DNA from: Galaxea fascicularis
Taxonomy: Eukaryota; Cnidaria; Anthozoa; Scleractinia; Euphylliidae
Assembly (NCBI GenBank): GCA_948470475.1
Contig: OX419346.1
Coordinates: 20,779,417 to 20,843,416 of the forward strand
Reading direction: 5' to 3'
DNA length: 64,000 nt
Below are positions 55,846-64,000 of this stretch, piece after piece. The notes beneath the pieces were generated by a model. It was not told the origin of the DNA, did no database searches, and was given only the letters and a program-made list of their open reading frames with translations. Within the stretch, counting starts at the first letter, position 1; the number at the start of each line of letters is the position of its first letter. The position numbers were made by a program, and so were the translations under genes.

Positions 55846-58800
55846 TCAACCCTGTCGCGCAACAAAGAAGTCTTGTCTGTTTTTTATCTCGTTGCGATGT
55901 ATTCTGTGGATAATTGTCTCAGTAGTTCCAGGGAATTCCACCGCCATGTCATTGTAACCACACTCCCGGCAAAACTTGAAAGCCTCTTGTAAAAGTCTGG
56001 CCGCAATGAATTTTCTTTTCCCACGAAAGCAAGTGTCCACTGACATTCGTTTAACGGAAGCTAAAGTTTCAGATGTTTGATCCACAGCGATAAATCCCAC
56101 GATCGAACTGTCGAATTCTGCGACAAGAAAATTAGACTTTGCCTTGGAGAGGTAACGCTGAAATCAAAGAAAATAAACAACATCGTCAGCAGTGTAACAG
56201 ATGTGACGATGATAACATAATTTAGAAACCGCAAAAAAATTTTCACACGCCAGTTTCCGTTATTTAACACTCGATTACGTTCTAAGTTTGGCGGCGGTGA
56301 AATCAAAGCAAAGTCGCCGTGGTTAACCGGTTACGGGGGATGAAACTCCACCTTAGTTGTTACGTAACAAGTCCTTGGAGTGGATTTTCACTCCACAGGG
56401 CCATCCCAAATTTAATCTTGAATTCCGAAGTCTGCGCATAACATAAGATGGCCATTGAAATGTTATTTAGCAGGACATTCTTGGGTATGAAGCACGAGGC
56501 TAATCCTATAATAGCCACTAAGAAGTACAATACCGTCCAGTGACGCTATTGAAATATTACGTACAAAATGGCAGTTATGCTACAGTCGGAAGAATCCTTC
56601 GCTATTGCGCGATGTTAGTTAACTGTAACTATTGATAGAGCATAAAGTGCTATTGTAGGGAATTGGTGTTTTTCGTTCTTTTCCGCTCCGCTGAAATTCC
56701 CAGAGTGAAATTTGAGCCTATCAATCCCCTATGGATGGACAATGCTGTGAATAGAGGACTGAAACGAAGGATGACACCACCCAAGTGTCGGCCTGTCATC
56801 TGAAGGAATACCGATATCGATAACTATTATTCGATATCTCTTCGATTCTAAGAATATCGATATCGGCAAGAAATATTGTTTTCCTCGCCATCTTTCGATA
56901 CTGGACGCATGATCACTTGGAAAAAGGACCAGTTTCTGATATCTAATGAAGAATGAGTTTTGTCCTCCTAACTCCTGTTTCATGTATCAAGTTCTCATAA
57001 CGGAGCAGTTTGCGCGTTCTGCGTAATATTTGTTTGGAGTACCACTGTGAGCGATGACGTCGCAACACAACCAGTTGCCGATGACGTCACAGTGCGGTAA
57101 AGGCATCGATACCGAGACATGCCAAATATCGATATAGGCTTTTACTCGTATCGCATCAATTTGAACACTTGGTATCGGCCAAACCTAACCGATTAACCCT
57201 TCTTCGGGCAAAAAACTGTAATTAGTTGGCAACATGTGATACACTCAAAAGCACGTGTTTTACCTCCAGCCAGCACGTGGTAAGCTTCGCTCATTTGTTT
57301 TCTAAGGTTCAGGGTCCATTTCTCGGGCACGACAAATATTTATTAAGTTTACTTTCCATAGCTTGGTGGTAGGTCTTAACGAAATGTACCCAGTATGTTT
57401 TCTAGGGTTCTCAAGGTTGTTTATCTTTGAATACAAGATCCATAACTTGCATAAAACCCGGGCAAGGAAAACGGAAGCCATCCAACTTGAGCGTGTTTAC
57501 TGCATACCACAAAGACTCTTGAAAGGACAGAACATCAAACTGGCCTGGTTTGTTTTCAATAAAATTTGTCTGACAAGGACATCACCCGCACAATTTCATT
57601 ATATTAGCTTGCTATTCAGTCATGGCGTTTATAATAAGGTTCCAATCGAAACTGAATTATTTCTAGAATCTTCGCACGTCGAGGCAAAGCACGCAAATCA
57701 AACATGTTAGGAATGTGGAGGAAAACCTAGAAAGCCAGCTAATAAAAAGATGTTGTTTTAGCAAGTTATTATTGCTATTAGTTTGCTTGTTTTCTCCCAC
57801 TTCGAGATCAATTAGTTATGGCTCAACAAGGTGCCTTAATACTTTCGTTGACCTTACCAGTTGAAGTGAAAGTCCGACTATAAATCCCAACCAAGTTTGA
57901 CAACTTTCCAAATTTTGACTCCTGTAATGAACTTCCAACTCATCTGGGCTTAACTGTAAATCAATCTAGATTTTCTTTCATTTTGTCGTTGAAAACATAC
58001 CCAACAAACAGAGTTACAAAATACAACTCGTTCGCCTTCATTTGAATAGACTGCAAGATGGCTTAGCCTAGGATAGCGGATGTGTAGATTTACATGCAGT
58101 CAGAGACGAACGACTTGTAAATGGCTTTTATTGGCTCGCTGAAAAGGTTAATATGTTTTTTTCCGTTCGGGATTATCTCAAAACAATGCTGGGCAAACGT
58201 ACAGCTCCAAGATAAGAATTAAGCATAAATTACTACTCAAACTGTTTTGTTTGCCGGTGTGATAGCACAAACTTTGGCAAAGATGCAAAAATCGATGTCT
58301 TTGCTAAAGGCACTCATTGAATGCACAGAAATCTTCATTCTTCATGTTTGAACAATTCACCCACATTAATCAAAGTGACTCCGTTTGATAACATCGCAAA
58401 ACTGCACGGAAAAATCATTTTGAAAATACGCGATCAAAAGTTCTATTAGCAGGTCTTGCCGGTAAGGCACAAACTTCCAGAAATTCGAAAATTGTTTTTA
58501 AACCGAGCAGGGGAGTGCATATTTGGAACATTTTGTGAGTACTCAAAAATTCAAGTAATTTTTTGTTAAATTGTTTTCTGCGGTTTTGATGGAAGACGTT
58601 CAAAAATTTGAAATTTGTTTTGATAAGATCCCGCGTTGGTGGCGTGATTCTCGAAGTTAATTAATTAGAAACCCAAATTCGGTCTTGTACTTTTCCCGCT
58701 TTTTGATGGTTTTCTTGTTACGTGAAAAAAACCGGAAAAAAATAAGAAAAGAAAGACCATCTCTGATTTTCTACGCGAAAACGTTCTAACTAGAAGTATC

Positions 58801-59718
58801 AGAAAACTCGAGTGAGCATAAATGGATTTCCAGTAAAGCTGCTGATTAATTAATTTGTGCTAAAACGTGTTTTTTTTATTGGAGGTTGGATTTGCGGATC
58901 TGTGGGTTGCTTCCACAACATTCTTTTGCAAATGTCTCCCAAAACTGTATTTCGCTGGTTTCTTCGGTTTATCGGACATGTAGAGTAATAGCATGTGTAA
59001 TAGCTGTACTTTGATGGCTTTCTCTCAATTTCAGAGACCTCTTTTTTCTCTTCTTAAGAAAGTTGCATTTTACAAGTTTATGAATTCAGTTTCCTTTGGT
59101 AGTTTCGCCATAACATAATTTTGTTGATTTTGGTAAAGGTGTTTCACAACCGGTCACCCAGCAGGGAAGACACTGAGATAAACTCGGGTAGAAAGTCATT
59201 TATATTCACAAGTTTGCCTTGGTACATTTCCGTGTCCGTTATGTTCGGTTGCCGAGCGTTTTGCTGGTTTTCTGGGCGCGGCGTCAAATAAGTACCCCCG
59301 TTACTATCAACTGAACAACCATTAGCAACAACGACCTACGATGACTCACCTGTGAAATGTTAGCCAAATCTCCTTTCAGTGAACTAGTCAAATACTGATA
59401 AAACCATCGGTAAATATACAGGAAAATTCCAGAGAGAGCAACAATCGTACTGAACAGAGCTAAGATGCAGGATCTCGCGAGCAGCACTCCAACAGCAATG
59501 AGCATAACATGCAAAATAACTGCCGACGGACTACGAACAGTCTGCACAAACATCGGCCAAAGCAGGCACCGTGTTTCCTCCAAGAATAAATTGTGAATGC
59601 GACGAGTGTCCTCGCGCTGGAACCGTCGAACGCGTAAATCACGATCCAAAGTCGGTGTTTGGCGAACTATCGTGGATTTCAATACATCGCCATCAAATTC
59701 CCTCGCGCAGTCCCTCAT
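55846..59718 (-). CDS. NAT8-like GNAT N-acetyltransferase
   Basis: Two exons, 59718-59350 and 56157-55846, with GTGAGT donor and TTTCAG acceptor in phase 0, give 226 residues, close to the 227 of human NAT8. Residues 28-55 (LRVRRFQREDTRRIHNLFLE) match the start of NAT8-family proteins. A strongly hydrophobic stretch at about 66-105 would form the membrane hairpin seen in that family. The GNAT core follows, with ANISQRYL, FLVAEFDSSIVGFIAV (133-148), VKRMSVD (159-165) and the acetyl-CoA-binding region FRGKRKFIAARLLQEA. Members N-acetylate cysteine conjugates, aspartate or lysines at the ER, and the substrate here is unknown. Two oddities: the acetyl-CoA loop has extra residues (GKRKFIAA), and the last 24 residues do not resemble the usual LYxxxGF end. 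A missed final exon is therefore possible. Confidence 0.72.
56158..59349. other. Intron of the NAT8-like gene (3.2 kb)
   Basis: Single intron between the two exons. At about 56790-57180 it contains palindromic ATATCGATATCG-type words in several places, plus a repeated GATGACGTCNCA near 57053 and 57080, suggesting a degraded transposon. A 115-codon open frame at 57363-57710 has no family similarity. No additional exon was recognised. Confidence 0.55.
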
Positions 59719-62700
59719 TGTTCAGAATTATAATGACTGGTGCCCTGCGTGAAGATGAACTTTGTTTTACTTGCGTGTAGAGTAGATCCACTCTTCTTCA
59801 GCAGTTGCGTCTAATGCTCTTTTATGCCGCTAGCACGCTCTTATCATATCAGATCACGTAGCGAGCGACAAATAAACCCCATCGACTGCGCTATTTTTAG
59901 GTTGTCCTAATCTGTGGAGGTTAATAAGTTGACCTTGTGTACATATCCCTTGCCAAGATGGGGATCGCGTCGAAGGTTTAAACCCTCTTCTTCAGTGTCA
60001 AGCGAGCTGGGTTGAAACTGCAGAAAACAGGAAATCCTGGAAGTTCTTGTGGCGCCAAAATGGCAACAGTCTCATCTTGAGCAACTGGGTGGTGCGTAGT
60101 AGGTGGGGAGAGACAGTGAGGTTGAAATCCTAAGGGGTAGTAGTCATGCAAAGCTCAGAATGCCTTCGACACCATATTGCGATTTTTTACACCATATTTC
60201 AAACAGCAAGATTTCAAATGTGGGAGATCTATCCCTTTTGAGGTTACTGACAATAAATTAAATACGAGTAGCTTATTCTCGTCTTCAGATGAAAGAGCGG
60301 ATAAACTGTGTACATCATTATACTTGAAATACTATACCCCATCGTGTCTACAACAAAACTTCGTACCTGAAACAGCACTCTTCTACCCTCTCCTCCCCTC
60401 TCATATGACTTTGGAGTGAGGCCGCAGAAAAAAGAAACACAACAAGGCTCCAAAGTTCAAAAACAGGAACAAAGCTCTTATTTGTCAAGCACTATTTATC
60501 TAATTTTACAATGATTAAGATTGGTTAGGTCACGTTGGGATCGATGTGTTAATTCTTTCAGGTCTCTCACAGGGATCCCTCTTAAGCGAGGATTCCATAT
60601 TTGGTGATCTTACTAGGGGGCATAGATCCAAATAAATGTCTTTGAACACTGTTTTATCCCAAAAATTTCAAACAATATATAAAGGTTCAAAGCATCGCAT
60701 TCTCTGACACGCGACAAGAAGCACGGAACAAGGCTTATTTGAAACGGTGCGTGCGGTGTCTGGGATTTGCAGACAGATCAAGTTGTTTGCATCACGTAGC
60801 ACTGAACACTACGTCTTGAAGTCACAAAGTACGTGACCTCTCTGTTTGTGAGAAGAGAAGCGAACAACTACATAGTATCGGACATGAATGAAAAAAAAAC
60901 ATTTTTTTTCCCTGAAAACAGGATAGCGCAGTTACTCTGTAGACTGATGTTTAATTAAAGTGGCGAACCCTTGATTGAGCTTAAAACAACGACGCAAACT
61001 ATAATTTTGAGCGTGGTACATGCTTTCAGTTTGACCGCGAAATCAAACAAACAGGTCATGAGAGTAGCGAAATCAGGGAACATGGTCTTGATCTTAAGAG
61101 AAATTCTCCCAACTAGTACCGTTTGAAATAAAGTAAAACAGTCAGAAGGTTATGCGTATTGATATCAAGACATCACCGAAGTCATGATTACGTAATCTGA
61201 CCTCCTGAAGAACAAACCGTAAAAATTGGAGCTTTTTATTTCTATCATACCTACATCCAATTTACTAAAAACAAAATGTGTACCAGACAGAGCTGGACCA
61301 ATAACAGCCATGCAAAAGGTTGTTTACTTCAGAGAGGAGTGTACATCTCACCTTTAGGCGTTTAACCCGCTAAACCTTGCAATCTAAATTACACTTCTCA
61401 TTCCGTCTCCCCTACAATTGTCTGTAAAAGTAGTAGAGAGAAGTTGTTAAAATATCAAGTAAATTCATCTTGTCTGATTCTGTTCTTATGGCCTCTCTGT
61501 TTCATAAAGAGCTGGTCAGTATTACAAGGAGAAATTTCATGCTGATCATTCCTAGGTCAAAACTGAAACCACCTTATACCCGGGCTTATACCACAGGAAA
61601 GTAGCGATAAGAGGCTTTGATTTGTTTGAATAGTCACACCTCAAAATTTCGTCCACAGAACATAGATTCACATTATGTAGCATACCTGTGGGTGACACAT
61701 GAATGGTCACTCTATACAGGATTTTGCATTCACGGAATCAAAAGTTAGAACCACTTCACCTGGTAGAGTATCATTTACGATTCTAAAGGAATGTAATCCC
61801 CTTCTTTGGGCGTGATAAACAGCACACCTTGAAATTCAAGAACACCAAACGGTCTCAAACGGCCGGAAGAAAATTGCGACTCGTCAGTTTGTTAACTTTC
61901 CGTGATGTTTTACTTTTCATTTGCAAGCCCAACTGTTTTTTTAAAAAAACATAAACAGTCGATGAAAGTTTCAACTTTGAAATGATCGCTTTTTCAACCT
62001 TTATTCTGGGACCAACGGACTAAACATCGCCGTCGGGTCTTCCAAAATTGACACTGAGGTAAGGAGGGAAGGGGAGGGGAGGGACTAAGACCTGATCTGC
62101 CACGCTCCCCCGCGAGTACCAGAGTCAGTATGCGCGTTTGCTTTACGACGTAAAACCTCGATCCCAAAAATAGATTTTAAGACATCACGTTCTCCGTGAG
62201 TTCCGGTAGTGTCAGGCTCCGTATGGGAGAGGCTATTTAAAAACGAGTTACTTACCACGTAACAAACCGCAAACTCAGATGCAGTCGGGCCCCCAGTCAA
62301 CGGACATCTTCGGCATCGAGTAGAGGTGTGCGCTTACAATATGAATGTGGGCGTACCGAAGAAAAGCTCAAGGGCTGTCGATGTTCCAAAGTGTGTCATT
62401 GTGTCTCCATAACCACACGAATACGTTGATTGTCAGTGCACTTACCCTTAAGCAAGTGATTAAGGCGCTTACAAAGAAATATCGCATCAAATATATAGAT
62501 GACAAAATAGCGCAAAATGTTTCTATTGGTATAAAACGATATAAAAATTAAATGCACTCGAAAAGAAATGACACCAATTTGCCGCACAAGATTTCTTTAT
62601 GCATCTCGAAACGTGTGTTTGAGTCATTTTTTAACACAGTCATAAAGGAAGGAAATCTATTTTTGTCCTTCTACTCGGGTGTTTCTGCTTACAAGATTAT

Positions 62701-63575
62701 TGTCACTGTGGTCTCACTGGCGACCGTATGGATTTCTCTACTGCTGAGAGCGAGACCCTTCATTCAAAAGCAGTCAACCTGCATTACCCCCATGACTGAG
62801 TGAGGAACAAAAATAGGGGGCCTTAGGCTTAGACCATTGTACACACATGTCGTGAAGAGGATGTGCCTTCAGCTCCTTACGCAGATTACTAGAGTAACAT
62901 GTCAAGGTGTGCCAGGAAATATCAGGAACACATAGACTTACGTTGGAATCGGCCGGATGCACACCGTGTATGGGCTATTACAAAGTGATGTTTGTCAACA
63001 TCCTTACACTTCAGCATATCAGTTTATCAGCACGCTTTTATTATACGCCATTAGGAGTCAGGAGTTGGCAAGGCTTCGAGGTATACCGTATGCTTAAGTC
63101 AGCCTGAGTTGCCGCAATGTCAAATTTACGTGATCGTGACAACACAGAGTGGCTTTTAGTCTTCACACAAAGGTTCAGTCTTACTTGCTTCCTCTATCAT
63201 CAGGGGACAAGTGTATCACGTGCAGATAGATACATTTGTGCATGACCACCAATCGGAAGTATAAATGAAACCATGACTTCCCCTTCTAAAACACACTGCC
63301 ATTTTAATTCAATTCATTGAACGTGAGCCAACCGTGACCCTAAATTCCGGCGCGAACGAGTGGTAAAAGGCGTAGACGCCTGATCCGGGGATGCTCTCTC
63401 TGATCTGACACCAAGATGGATTTGTTCCCGTTCACTGCAAAATCTGAAAGAGTGAGGGACCGCTTTTTTGGGCTGTCGAAAAAATGTCTTGATTTCATCC
63501 AAAAATAATCTCACTTAGGCCGGTAACCTACCTAGTAGCCGATCCTATAACCAGCTATATTTAATTTATTCTCAC
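59719..63575. other. Gene-poor right flank
   Basis: Upstream region of the NAT8-like gene, followed by about 3.5 kb with no recognised gene or clear repeat family. A G-rich tract (GGAAGGGGAGGGGAGGGA) lies near 62067. Open frames of 60-85 codons, such as 62552-62803 (+) with a hydrophobic stretch, have no similarity I can recognise. Exons of an unidentified minus-strand gene may lie here (see 63576-63653). Confidence 0.4.
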
Positions 63576-63653
63576 CCGATAGTCTGGTTTCAAATCTTCC
63601 GGTCCCGCTTTGAACAAACAGGCAGCTGGTACCATATAACCGAGGTTGCCCTT
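63576..63653 (-). CDS. Putative internal exon of an unidentified gene
   Basis: On the minus strand a TTTTCTAG acceptor precedes a 78-bp phase-0 segment that ends at a GTGAGA donor. It encodes 26 residues, starting KGNLGYMVPAACLFKAGP and continuing EDLKPDYR. The composition is protein-like and both splice sites are strong, so it could be a real exon of a gene extending off the right edge. I could not assign a family or find neighbouring exons. Confidence 0.3.
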
Positions 63654-64000
63654 CTAGAAAAGAATTGTAAAAGATGTGTATCAATTATTCCCTAAAAGCG
63701 TTGGACTTCAGATGGTATTAGTAAACAGCCATCCCAAGAGTTACTCAGCGTCAACCTCATGGGCTATGGTCATCTCGGGTAAGCACAAGTGCGATAACGT
63801 TTTCATTAAACCTATGCAACAGTGAAATACTGCTGGACTTCGCTGTATTACGCTTTTCTGAAATGACCAAAAACGATTCAGTGGCAGCTGACTTTTAGAC
63901 ATGGTATAATGGCTAATATCTCGTTTGCATAGCCACAAAGACAGTCAAAACTCTCCAGAATTTTTTTTTTTGCATAATCTAATGATCTAATGATCTAATG

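Noticed and set aside
57363..57710. 115-codon plus-strand frame in the NAT8-like intron
   Set aside because: No ATG at its start, no family similarity, and it lies within an intron of a supported gene.
62552..62803. 83-codon plus-strand frame with a hydrophobic segment
   Set aside because: The length is within chance expectation and there is no similarity or splice context.

Overview
This is nuclear genomic DNA from an animal, very probably an anthozoan cnidarian such as a stony coral. The evidence is GT-AG spliced genes with many short introns, metazoan-specific orthologues (a full TBK1/IKK-epsilon kinase and ACAD9), AT-rich intergenic DNA, and a dense population of short hairpin and TIR elements (MITEs) in introns. 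The taxon is inferred from overall appearance. No species-level marker was found.

Layout, left to right. Bases 1-3330 hold repeats: duplicated segments, a 265-bp palindromic MITE and a ~1.9 kb minisatellite of 27-bp units. The last eight coding exons of exportin-T (XPOT, + strand) follow at 3713-7079. An intronless short-chain dehydrogenase/reductase lies on the minus strand at 8778-9548. After about 5 kb with no recognised gene comes an unidentified 156-aa ORF (minus, 14838-15308). A complete TBK1 orthologue then runs from 16311 to 37206 (+). I reconstructed it as 25 coding exons in unbroken phase, giving 791 residues. ACAD9 (minus, 20 coding exons, 615 residues) occupies 39293-50054, tail to tail with TBK1. 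RPL18A (minus, 5 coding exons, 176 residues) is at 51525-54094, with a hammerhead-ribozyme-like motif just upstream. A two-exon NAT8-like GNAT acetyltransferase (minus, 226 residues) is at 55846-59718. The last 4 kb holds no identified gene, apart from one well-formed but unrecognised minus-strand exon at 63576-63653.

The genes do not form one pathway. XPOT exports tRNA from the nucleus, TBK1 is an innate-immunity and autophagy kinase, ACAD9 is a mitochondrial flavoprotein and complex I assembly factor, RPL18A is a ribosomal protein, and the GNAT protein is a membrane-anchored acetyltransferase. The XPOT-TBK1 order and shared orientation matches human chromosome 12q14, so this looks like ancient conserved microsynteny.

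The most unusual object is inside ACAD9 intron 1. It is a 1,223-bp element with long AATCAAT-rich terminal inverted repeats and an exact 8-bp target-site duplication. It carries no transposase but does carry an intact two-exon gene for a 97-residue HIRAN-like protein, so it looks like a non-autonomous DNA transposon with a protein cargo.
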